From Citreicella sp. C3M06 (GTDB lineage Bacteria > Pseudomonadota > Alphaproteobacteria > Rhodobacterales > Rhodobacteraceae): a stretch of 38,204 nt of DNA. Shown here one piece after another: positions 31,521 to 38,204 of this stretch (its first letter is position 1; each line of letters starts with the position of its first letter). Location: assembly GCF_018860705.1 (NCBI RefSeq), contig NZ_JAHKQA010000056.1, positions 141,453 to 179,656 of the forward strand. The letters run 5' to 3'. Under the pieces are notes generated by a model. That model was given only the letters and a program-made list of their open reading frames with translations, was not told the DNA's origin and did not search any database. The translations under genes were made by a program, and so were the position numbers.

Positions 31521-32765
31521 ATGAAACGCTATTCCATGTTCGCCGTTGCCCGAGAGGCCGCCCGTTACCACAGCGGATGGGGGCGCGCATGGCGCAGCCC
31601 CGCGCCAAAGACCAAATATGACGTGGTCATCGTCGGTGCGGGCGGGCACGGGCTGGCAACGGCCTATTACCTTGGCAAGAATTTCGGCATCACCAATGTG
31701 GCGATCATCGAAAAGGGCTGGCTGGGCGGCGGCAACACCGGGCGCAACACCACCATCATCCGGTCGAACTATCTTCAGGATCCGTCGGCGGCGCTGTATG
31801 AAAAGGCCCGCTCGCTGTACGAAGGGCTGAGTCAGGATCTCAATTACAACGTGATGTTCAGCCCGCGCGGGCTGATGATGCTGGCGCAGACCGAACACGA
31901 GCTGCGCGGCTATCAGCGCACCGTTCACGCCAACCGGCTACAGGGCATCGACACCGACATGATCTCGCCCGCCGAGGTCAAGCGGCTGTGCCCGATCATG
32001 AACATCGAAGGGCCGCGCTATCCGGTGCTGGGCGCGCTGTATCAGGCGCGCGGCGGCACGGCGCGCCACGACGCGGTGGCCTGGGGCTATGCGCGGGCCT
32101 GTTCCGACATGGGCATGGACATCATCCAAAATTGCGAGGTCACCGCGGTGCGCCAGTCCAATGGCCGGGTGCGCGGCATCGAGACCACGCTGGGCCGCAT
32201 CGATTGCGACAAGCTGGGCGTCGTGGTGGCCGGGCATTCGGGGGTGGTGGCCGAGATGGCCGGTTTCCGCTTGCCGCTGGAATCGGTGGCGCTGCAGGCG
32301 CTGGTGTCAGAGCCGATCAAGCCCTGCATCGACGTGGTGGTGATGGCCAACACCGTGCACGGTTATCTGTCGCAGTCCGACAAGGGCGAGCTGGTGATCG
32401 GCGGCGGCACCGATGGCTATATCAACTACGCGCAGCGCGGCAGTTTCCAGCACATCGAGGAAACCGTTCGGGCGCTGGTAGAGACCTTCCCGATGATTTC
32501 GCGGCTCAAGATGCTGCGGCAATGGGCGGGCATCGTCGATGTGACGGGCGATCGCTCGCCGATCCTGTCGAAGACCCCGCTTGAGGGCTGCTATTTCAAC
32601 TGCGGCTGGGGCACCGGCGGGTTCAAGGCGATCCCCGGGTCTGGCTGGGGCTTTGCCGAGCTGATGGCCACCGGCGCATCCCCCCTCACGGCGGCCTTTG
32701 GCATGGACCGGTTCCGCGAAGGGCGCTTCATCGACGAATCCGTCGCCGCGGGGGTGGCGCATTGA
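31521..32765 (+). CDS. soxB: sarcosine oxidase beta subunit
   Basis: A 414-residue flavoprotein subunit of heterotetrameric sarcosine oxidase. The Rossmann motif VVIVGAGGHGLATAYYLGKN (about residues 35-54) binds FAD. GGTARHDAVAWGYAR contains H183, matching the His that carries covalent FMN in characterised enzymes. The ending CGWGTGGFKAIPGSGWGFAE is the FAD-binding C-terminal signature. The complex oxidises sarcosine to glycine and passes the one-carbon unit to tetrahydrofolate. Start ATG 31521 has a nearby GAGG. It is the first sox gene, but a convergent minus-strand gene separates it from soxD by 619 bp, whereas the order soxB-soxD-soxA-soxG is usually tight. Confidence 0.96.
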   Translation: MKRYSMFAVAREAARYHSGWGRAWRSPAPKTKYDVVIVGAGGHGLATAYYLGKNFGITNVAIIEKGWLGGGNTGRNTTIIRSNYLQDPSAALYEKARSLYEGLSQDLNYNVMFSPRGLMMLAQTEHELRGYQRTVHANRLQGIDTDMISPAEVKRLCPIMNIEGPRYPVLGALYQARGGTARHDAVAWGYARACSDMGMDIIQNCEVTAVRQSNGRVRGIETTLGRIDCDKLGVVVAGHSGVVAEMAGFRLPLESVALQALVSEPIKPCIDVVVMANTVHGYLSQSDKGELVIGGGTDGYINYAQRGSFQHIEETVRALVETFPMISRLKMLRQWAGIVDVTGDRSPILSKTPLEGCYFNCGWGTGGFKAIPGSGWGFAELMATGASPLTAAFGMDRFREGRFIDESVAAGVAH

Positions 32766-32779
32766 TGCAGCCGGATCGA

Positions 32780-33193
32780 TCAACGGCGCAGGCCGGCGAC
32801 CCGCAATTCGGGCATCGGCGCGGCAAGGCCGACAAGGCCCAGCATCGCGCCATGCCCGTCGTTGCAGGGCGGGTTCCAGCTGTGGATGAATTCGCGCGCG
32901 ATGGCGCTGCGGTCTTCGGGGCGGGCCAGCGCCAGCGCGCCGATGGTATCAAACCCCATTGCCTCGGCCCGCTGCCAGACAGCGCCTGCGCGGCGGTCGG
33001 CGATCAGTTGCCTGTGCAGCATATCGGCCTCGCCGACATACAGCACCTGCGCCTGAAGCGAGCGGCCCTGCGGCATTCTCAGGAACAGGTACACCGCACC
33101 GCTGTCGGTAAAGCTGGTATCTGGTGTGAACAGTTCGACCGGGTAATCCCGGCCACGATGGGACGTCAGCGTCAGCGTCAGCAATCTGCTCAT
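32780..33193 (-). CDS. GIY-YIG-like single-domain protein
   Basis: A 137-residue protein in which I recognise a divergent GIY-YIG nuclease fold: GAVYLFLR in place of GIY, VLYVGEADMLHRQL in place of YIG with the following helix, GFDTIGALAL, and AREFIHSWNPPCND. The last carries the Glu (in REFI) and Asn (in PPCN) expected near the active-site end. The usual helix Arg may be R42 or R47 equivalents and cannot be assigned with confidence. Start ATG 33193 has AAGGG 8 bp upstream. The gene is antisense to, and inserted between, soxB and soxD, ending 14 bp from the soxB stop. It could be an active DNA-processing enzyme or a domain reused for binding. Confidence 0.6.
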   Translation of the reverse strand: MSRLLTLTLTSHRGRDYPVELFTPDTSFTDSGAVYLFLRMPQGRSLQAQVLYVGEADMLHRQLIADRRAGAVWQRAEAMGFDTIGALALARPEDRSAIAREFIHSWNPPCNDGHGAMLGLVGLAAPMPELRVAGLRR

Positions 33194-33250
33194 GGGCTTT
33201 CCCTTCTTATGTGCCTCTCCTCCGAGGTAGGCGTGACCTTTAAACCGCCA

Positions 33251-33276
33251 CTTAACGCTGGGCAGGCCGCGTTAAG
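33251..33276. promoter_or_regulatory. inverted repeat between divergent GIY-YIG-like gene and soxD
   Basis: CTTAACGC (33251-33258) and GCGTTAAG (33269-33276) are perfect 8-bp arms around a 10-nt spacer. The site is 58 bp before the GIY-YIG-like start and 108 bp before soxD, a fitting position for an operator of either gene. Confidence 0.4.
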
Positions 33277-33384
33277 AAACTCCGAACAAATACCCGTGTG
33301 CCTGCCATTTGCGCAGGCGAGCGGACAGAATGTCATTCCTGCGGCGCCCAGCGAACGCCGCACCCCAGAAGCCGGAGGTTTCCC

Positions 33385-33690
33385 ATGCTGATCCTGCATT
33401 GTCCCTGCTGCGGCGTGGACGCCGCCGAGATCGAGCTGACGCCGGGCGGCGAGGCGCATCTGAAACGCTTTGGCCCCGGCAGCAGCGACGCGGATTTCGA
33501 AGGCTATCTGTTCCTGCGCGACAACCCCAAGGGGGTGGTGCTCGAGCGATGGCGGCACAGCTATGGCTGCGGCAAGTGGTTCCTTGCGGCGCGCGACAGC
33601 GTGACCATGCAGGTCTTTGGCACCTATTCCGCCCAGACGCAGGAGCCACCGCAAGACATCCTTGATCGCATCGAAGCCGCCCGCGCATGA
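33385..33690 (+). CDS. soxD: sarcosine oxidase delta subunit
   Basis: A 101-residue zinc-binding subunit of heterotetrameric sarcosine oxidase. The expected ligands are present: C6 and C9 in LHCPCCG, H58 in RWRHSYG and C62 in GCGKWF, matching the zinc site of characterised enzymes to within one residue. FEGYLFLRDNPKG is also family text. The start ATG has GGAGG 6 bp upstream; the longer in-frame extension is not conserved. Its TGA stop overlaps the ATG of a 30-codon micro-ORF leading to soxA. Confidence 0.93.
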   Translation: MLILHCPCCGVDAAEIELTPGGEAHLKRFGPGSSDADFEGYLFLRDNPKGVVLERWRHSYGCGKWFLAARDSVTMQVFGTYSAQTQEPPQDILDRIEAARA

Positions 33691-33779
33691 GCTTGCACCC
33701 TTTCCAGACCACTCCGGTTTTTCAGACCACTCCGGCCGGGGCGATGCCCGGCGCAATCCCGACGAGGCCCGAGGCATGA
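33687..33779 (+). CDS. 30-codon micro-ORF linking soxD and soxA
   Basis: The ORF starts with ATG overlapping the soxD stop (ATGA, 33687-33690) and ends with TGA overlapping the soxA start (ATGA, 33776-33779). It encodes MSLHPFQTTPVFQTTPAG plus twelve more residues. An 18-bp direct repeat (13 bp exact, 33705-33717 and 33723-33735) gives the repeated FQTTP. The double overlap suggests ribosomes could pass from soxD to soxA without release. Whether the peptide itself matters is unknown, and chance remains possible. Confidence 0.4.
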   Translation: MSLHPFQTTPVFQTTPAGAMPGAIPTRPEA

Positions 33780-36700
33780 GCGCGAGACTCACAACCGGCG
33801 GTCGTTTCACCGACCGCAAGAAGCAGATCGGCTTCACCTTCAACGGCAAGCATTTCACCGGATATGCCGGCGACACGCTGGCCTCGGCGCTGCTTGCCAA
33901 TGATCAGGTGCTGGTCGGGCGCAGCTACAAATTCCACCGCCCGCGCGGTATCGTTGCCTCTGGCCCCGAAGAGCCCAACGCGCTGGTGCATCTGGGGCAG
34001 GGCGCGCGGTTCGAGCCCGACCAGCGCGCCACCACGACCGAACTGTTCGACGGGCTGACAAGCAGCTCGCAGAACCATTGGCCGTCGCTGGAAACCGATG
34101 TCGGAGAGATCAGCGCCAAGCTTGCCCGGTTCCTGCCGGCGGGGTTCTATTACAAGACGTTCCTGTGGCCGCGCCCGCTGTGGAAACACCTGTATGAGCC
34201 GGTGATCCGGCAGGCGGCGGGGCTGGGGAAGGCGCCCGACCCCGAAAGCCGCGATGCCGACCGCTATGAGCATTTCCACGCCCATGTCGATCTGCTGGTG
34301 ATCGGGGGCGGCGTTGCGGGTTTGCAGGCGGCGAAATCGGCGGCAGAGGCCGGGGCAGAGGTGCTGTTGGTCGATCAGAGCGCCCATTGGGGCGGGCGCG
34401 CGCCGGTCGATGGCGGCAGCATCGATGGCATGGACCCGGACGCATGGGTTGCCAAGACCGTCGCCGAGCTGCAGGCGATGCCCAATGTAAAGATGCGCCT
34501 GCGCTTCATGGGCGCGGCGGTGCAGGATCATGGCTATATCCTTGGCTACGAGCGGCTGAGCGATCACACCCCCGGCGCGCCCGGTCCGCGTCACCGTCTG
34601 TGGCGGATGCGGGCAAAGCAGGTGATTACCGCAACAGGGGCGATCGAGCGCCCGCTCAGCTTTGCCGGAAACGATCTGCCGGGCGTGATGCTGGCCTCGG
34701 CGATGCGCGATTACGTGGTGAATTACGGGGTCATTCCCGGCGCCCGCACCGTGGTTGTCACCAACAACGACGACGGCTATCGCACCGCGATTACGCTGGT
34801 CAAGGCGGGGCTTGAGGTTCCGGCGATCCTTGATGCCCGCCCGTTTGGCGGTGGCAAGATCGCCGACGAGGCCCGCGCGCTTGGCATCCGCATCGAGCCG
34901 GGCCGGGCGGTCAGCAAGGTTCTGGGCAGCAAGCGCGTCAGCGGTGTTGCGACCTGCCTTCAGGCCAGCGAAGGCTCGGTGATCGAGGAAATCCCTTGCG
35001 ATGCGGTGGCCATGTCGGGTGGCTGGTCGCCGGTGGTGCATCTGTGGTCGCATTGCGGCGGCAAGCTGAGCTGGGACGAGGTCGAGGCGTTCTTTCGCCC
35101 CGATGCCGCCCGCGCGCCGACTGGCGCAGATGGCGAGCCGTTTGTGCTGGCCTGCGGCGCGGCGAACGGGTTCCTGAACCTGCCGGACACGCTGAGCTGC
35201 GCCGCCAAGACCGGGGTCACCGCCGCCCGCCGCCTCGGGATCGAGGCAGCGGACGCCGACGCCCCGCCAGCGCAAGGCCTTGATGAGGCGCCCCTGATGC
35301 CGGTCTGGATCATGCCTGCAAAGGCGCGGCCCGACCTGAGGATGAAGGCGTTTCTGGACTATCAGAACGACGTCAAGGTGTCGGATGTGCAACTTGCCGC
35401 CCGCGAGGGCTATGAAAGCGTCGAGCATGCCAAGCGCTATACCACGCTGGGCATGGCATCCGATCAGGGCAAGCTGAGCAACATCAACGGGCTGGCGATC
35501 CTGTCCGATGCGCTTGGCAAGCCGATCCCGCAGGTCGGCACCACCACATTCCGCCCGCCCTATACCCCGATCAGCTTTGGAGCGATTGCCGGCGAGGCGC
35601 GCGGCGAGTTGTTCCAGCCGCTGCGCCGTACCCCGATGCAGGACTGGCACGAGGCGCAGGGCGCAAAATGGGAGATCGTCGGCCAGTGGCGCCGCCCCTA
35701 TTGCTACACGAAGGCGGGGGAATCCCGCCGCGATGCGGTCAACCGGGAAATCGACGCCACGCGCGGCAGCCTTGGCATTCTTGACGCCTCGACGCTGGGC
35801 AAGATCCTTGTCAAAGGGCCGGACGCGGGCAAATTCCTCGACATGATGTACACCAACATGATGTCGACGCTGCCGGTGGGCAAATGCCGCTATGGCTTGA
35901 TGTGCAACGAGAACGGCTTTCTGATGGATGACGGCGTGGTTGTGCGCCTGTCCGAGGACAGCTGGCTGTGCCACACCACCTCGGGCGGTGCGGATCACGT
36001 TCACGCCCATATGGAAGACTGGCTGCAATGCGAATGGTGGGACTGGAAGGTCTATACCGCCAACCTGACCGAACAATATGCCCAGATTGCCGTGGTCGGC
36101 CCCAATGCCCGCAAGCTGCTGGAAAAGCTGGGCGGCATGGATCTGAGCAAAGACGCGCTGCCGTTCATGGGCTGGGCCGATGGCACGCTGGCCGATACGC
36201 CCTGCCGCGTCTATCGCATCAGCTTTTCGGGCGAGCTGTCTTATGAAATCGCCATCCCCGCCAATCGTGGCCGCGCCTTCTGGGACAGACTGATCGAGGC
36301 CGGGGCCGAGTGGAACATCACCCCCTATGGCACCGAGGCGCTGCATGTCATGCGGGCCGAGAAGGGCTTCATCATGATCGGCGACGAGACCGACGGCACG
36401 GTGATTCCGCAGGATCTGGGCCTGAACTGGGCGATCTCGAAGAAGAAGGCCGACTATCTTGGCAAGCGCGCGCAGGAACGCCCCGACATGGCGCGCGCCA
36501 ACCGCTGGCAGCTCGTGGGGCTGGAAACGCCCGATGGATCGGTGCTGCCCGATGGCGCCTATTGCGTTGCCGCTGGCAAGAACGCCAACGGGCAGCGCAA
36601 CGTGCAGGGGCGGGTCACCTCGACCTATTACTCGCCGACGTTGAAGAAGGGCATCGCCATGGGGCTGGTCGAAAACGGGCCCGAGCGCATGGGCGAGAGC

Positions 36701-36814
36701 ATCTGGTTCACCGCCGAGGAACAGGACCACACCACCCACAAGCTGAGCCTTGTCGAGGCAAGGATCGTCAGCCCGGTGTTCTACGATCCGAAAGGGGAAA
36801 AGGCCGATGTCTGA
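33776..36814 (+). CDS. soxA: sarcosine oxidase alpha subunit
   Basis: A 1012-residue alpha subunit of heterotetrameric sarcosine oxidase, of normal length. The N-terminal domain (FNGKHFTGYAGDTLASALLA, VGRSYKFHRPRGI) is the 2Fe-2S-ferredoxin-like fold without cluster ligands. The NAD-binding domain begins about residue 170 (VDLLVIGGGVAGLQAAKSA). From about residue 615 the C-terminus is a GcvT/aminomethyltransferase-like domain (PYGTEALHVMRAEKGFIMIG, IPQDLGLNWAI) that binds tetrahydrofolate and makes 5,10-methylene-THF. ATG 33776 was chosen, with GAGG 8 bp upstream; the frame continues upstream into soxD but is not conserved there. It overlaps soxG by 8 bp. Confidence 0.96.
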   Translation: MSARLTTGGRFTDRKKQIGFTFNGKHFTGYAGDTLASALLANDQVLVGRSYKFHRPRGIVASGPEEPNALVHLGQGARFEPDQRATTTELFDGLTSSSQNHWPSLETDVGEISAKLARFLPAGFYYKTFLWPRPLWKHLYEPVIRQAAGLGKAPDPESRDADRYEHFHAHVDLLVIGGGVAGLQAAKSAAEAGAEVLLVDQSAHWGGRAPVDGGSIDGMDPDAWVAKTVAELQAMPNVKMRLRFMGAAVQDHGYILGYERLSDHTPGAPGPRHRLWRMRAKQVITATGAIERPLSFAGNDLPGVMLASAMRDYVVNYGVIPGARTVVVTNNDDGYRTAITLVKAGLEVPAILDARPFGGGKIADEARALGIRIEPGRAVSKVLGSKRVSGVATCLQASEGSVIEEIPCDAVAMSGGWSPVVHLWSHCGGKLSWDEVEAFFRPDAARAPTGADGEPFVLACGAANGFLNLPDTLSCAAKTGVTAARRLGIEAADADAPPAQGLDEAPLMPVWIMPAKARPDLRMKAFLDYQNDVKVSDVQLAAREGYESVEHAKRYTTLGMASDQGKLSNINGLAILSDALGKPIPQVGTTTFRPPYTPISFGAIAGEARGELFQPLRRTPMQDWHEAQGAKWEIVGQWRRPYCYTKAGESRRDAVNREIDATRGSLGILDASTLGKILVKGPDAGKFLDMMYTNMMSTLPVGKCRYGLMCNENGFLMDDGVVVRLSEDSWLCHTTSGGADHVHAHMEDWLQCEWWDWKVYTANLTEQYAQIAVVGPNARKLLEKLGGMDLSKDALPFMGWADGTLADTPCRVYRISFSGELSYEIAIPANRGRAFWDRLIEAGAEWNITPYGTEALHVMRAEKGFIMIGDETDGTVIPQDLGLNWAISKKKADYLGKRAQERPDMARANRWQLVGLETPDGSVLPDGAYCVAAGKNANGQRNVQGRVTSTYYSPTLKKGIAMGLVENGPERMGESIWFTAEEQDHTTHKLSLVEARIVSPVFYDPKGEKADV

Positions 36815-37388
36815 TACCATCCGCATCCCGATTCAGGGCGCCCGCTCCGAGGGGCTCTGCACCGTCTGGCCGATTGGCGCGCAGGGACAAATTTCCATCC
36901 GCTGCGAGCACAGCGCCGATTTCCGTGAAAAGCTGCGCGGGGCGATCGGCCTCGAGGTGCCCGCGCCGCTGGGCTCGGCTCAGGGCGAGACGGGGGCGCT
37001 GCTCTGGATGGCGCAGGACGAGCTGCTGTTGCTGTGCCCCTATGACAAGGTCGCGAAGACCATGGCCGAGCTGACCAAGGTCTTTGATGGCTGGTTCATC
37101 GCGCTCACCGATGTGTCGGACGCGCGGGCGTTCATCGGGGTCAAAGGCCCGCAGCTGCGTGACGTGCTGGCCAAGCTGACCCCGGCCGACATGGCCGCAG
37201 ACGCCCTGAGCCCCGGCATGATCCGCCGCACGCGGCTTGCACAGGTGGCGGCGGGCATCTGGCTGCAATCGGAAACAACGGCGCAGGTGTTCTGCTTCCG
37301 CTCGGTGGCGGAGTATGCGTTCAAGGCGCTGACACTGGCGGCAGAGCCGGGCGGCGAGGTGGGCTTTCACATCGCGCAACCCGTTTGA
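36807..37388 (+). CDS. soxG: sarcosine oxidase gamma subunit
   Basis: A 193-residue gamma subunit of heterotetrameric sarcosine oxidase, a small GcvT-like protein needed for complex assembly. Family text: SIRCEHSADFREKLRGAIGL, WMAQDELLLLCPYDKV, DVSDARAFIGVKGPQLRDVL and FRSVAEYAFKAL. ATG 36807 overlaps the soxA stop by 8 bp and has AAGG close upstream. It is the last gene of the sox operon; no strong terminator is visible before sodB, only a weak CCCTG/CAGGG pair at 37411-37435. Confidence 0.92.
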   Translation: MSDTIRIPIQGARSEGLCTVWPIGAQGQISIRCEHSADFREKLRGAIGLEVPAPLGSAQGETGALLWMAQDELLLLCPYDKVAKTMAELTKVFDGWFIALTDVSDARAFIGVKGPQLRDVLAKLTPADMAADALSPGMIRRTRLAQVAAGIWLQSETTAQVFCFRSVAEYAFKALTLAAEPGGEVGFHIAQPV

Positions 37389-37440
37389 CCACCGTCGAAA
37401 AAGACTTCTGCCCTGTGCAGCCGCGCAGAGCAGGGACCGC

Positions 37441-37468
37441 TTGACCTCGCCCCCCGCTGGGTTAGGTC
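37441..37468 (+). promoter_or_regulatory. candidate promoter of the superoxide dismutase gene
   Basis: TTGACC (37441-37446), a 16-bp spacer and TAGGTC (37463-37468) lie about 38 bp before the ATG. The -10 match is poor, so this is tentative. Confidence 0.3.
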
Positions 37469-37505
37469 TTGGCGTAAAGAAACTGACACACGAGAGGATA
37501 TCAAA

Positions 37506-38105
37506 ATGGCTTTCACCCTTCCCGATCTTCCCTACGCACATGACGCGCTTGCCTCCAAGGGCATGTCCAAGGAAACGCTGGAATACCACCACGACCTGCA
37601 CCACAACGCCTATGTCACCATGCTCAACAAGCTGATCGACGGCACCGAATGGGCCGACAAGTCTCTCGAAGAGATCGTGACCGGCACCTATGACAAGGGC
37701 GCCGTGGCGCAGTCGGGCCTGTTCAACAACGCCTCGCAGCACTGGAACCACGCGCAGTTCTGGGAAATGATGGGGCCGGACGCCTCGTCCATGCCCTCCG
37801 AGCTGGAAGCGGCGATCAAGGACAGCTTCGGCACCGTCGACAAGTTCAAGGAAGACTTCAGCGCCGCCGGTGCGGGCCAGTTCGGCTCGGGCTGGGCATG
37901 GCTGGTCAAGGACACCGACGGTGGCCTCAAGATCACCAAGACCGAAAACGGCGTGAACCCGCTGTGCTTCGGCCAGACCGCGCTTCTGGGCTGCGACGTG
38001 TGGGAGCATTCCTACTACATCGACTTCCGCAACAAGCGCCCGGCCTATCTGGCCAACTTCCTCGACAACCTGGTGAACTGGGAAAACGTCGCATCGCGCA
38101 TGTGA
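37506..38105 (+). CDS. sodB: superoxide dismutase, Fe-type (Fe/Mn family)
   Basis: A 199-residue Fe/Mn-family superoxide dismutase. The four metal ligands are H28 (LEYHHD), H82 (HWNHAQFW), D164 and H168 (DVWEHSYY). Gln78 in the SQHWNH segment sits where iron enzymes such as E. coli SodB hold the active-site Gln, which favours Fe; cambialistic use cannot be excluded. No signal peptide, so it is cytosolic, removing superoxide made among others by flavoenzymes. The start is supported by AGAGGA 7-8 bp upstream. A clear terminator follows. Confidence 0.96.
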   Translation: MAFTLPDLPYAHDALASKGMSKETLEYHHDLHHNAYVTMLNKLIDGTEWADKSLEEIVTGTYDKGAVAQSGLFNNASQHWNHAQFWEMMGPDASSMPSELEAAIKDSFGTVDKFKEDFSAAGAGQFGSGWAWLVKDTDGGLKITKTENGVNPLCFGQTALLGCDVWEHSYYIDFRNKRPAYLANFLDNLVNWENVASRM

Positions 38106-38129
38106 TCTGACGCTTAGCTGAGTTTCAGG

Positions 38130-38159
38130 ACGCCCCGTGCCGAAAGGTGCGGGGCGTTT
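38130..38159 (+). terminator. Rho-independent terminator of sodB
   Basis: ACGCCCCG (38130-38137) pairs with CGGGGCGT (38150-38157). Two G-U pairs and two C-G pairs extend the stem to a GAAA tetraloop (38142-38145). TTT follows, 24 bp after the stop codon. Confidence 0.8.
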
Positions 38160-38204
38160 CCATTATTCGCAGCTTCGAAGGTCCTGTGTGGATGGCTCCC
38201 GCAT

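Noticed and set aside
37411-37435. Terminator between soxG and sodB
   Set aside because: Only a short CCCTG/CAGGG pairing with an internal mismatch and no T tract.

Overview
The window is high-GC DNA from an alphaproteobacterium, most likely of the Rhodobacteraceae (Roseobacter group). The signs are a VPLPA-CTERM surface protein, a GAAC-N7-GAAC LexA box ahead of uvrD, a soxBDAG sarcosine oxidase operon, a fused LivHM permease and a GC-rich dispersed repeat that resembles intergenic repeats of this family. No transposase, integrase, phage gene or CRISPR array was found.

Layout. Positions 1-66 hold the 5' end of a tRNA-Gly (minus strand) and its promoter; nothing was recognised at 67-249. Next come a VPLPA-CTERM protein (303-965, -), pyruvate carboxylase (1268-4711, -), a small EF-hand protein (4938-5390, -) and a uvrD/pcrA helicase with a LexA box (5595-8042, +). 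They are followed by a large Pro-rich membrane protein with a PilP/GspC-like end (8059-10779, -), a SIMPL-domain periplasmic protein (10927-11625, +) and a MarR regulator (11695-12141, -). The stretch 966-1267 holds only a candidate promoter and the pyc terminator.

The centre of the window (12344-29407) is a divergent catabolic island. The minus-strand arm reads 6-hydroxynicotinate-reductase-like enzyme, UPF0280 protein, two tandem PF06684 (AA_synth) proteins, Rieske oxygenase, then LivK, LivHM, LivG and LivF. The plus-strand arm reads an FAD subunit and a fused FeS-molybdenum subunit of a xanthine-dehydrogenase-type hydroxylase, then HyuA and HyuB. The two arms diverge from a 258-bp region carrying two nearly identical palindromic sites (21725-21740 and 21896-21911). 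I infer uptake, hydroxylation, reduction and ATP-driven opening of an N-heterocycle whose identity is unknown. All three copies of a structured repeat (12242-12320, 15734-15816, 27585-27677) lie inside this island.

After the island come an operon on the minus strand, ccmI - yqgF/ruvX - DUF1289 (31308 down to 29404), and then the heterotetrameric sarcosine oxidase genes soxB, soxD, soxA and soxG (31521-37388, +). The sox genes are interrupted by an antisense GIY-YIG-like gene. A 30-codon micro-ORF is overlapped at both ends by soxD and soxA. The window ends with an Fe-type superoxide dismutase gene and its terminator (37506-38159).
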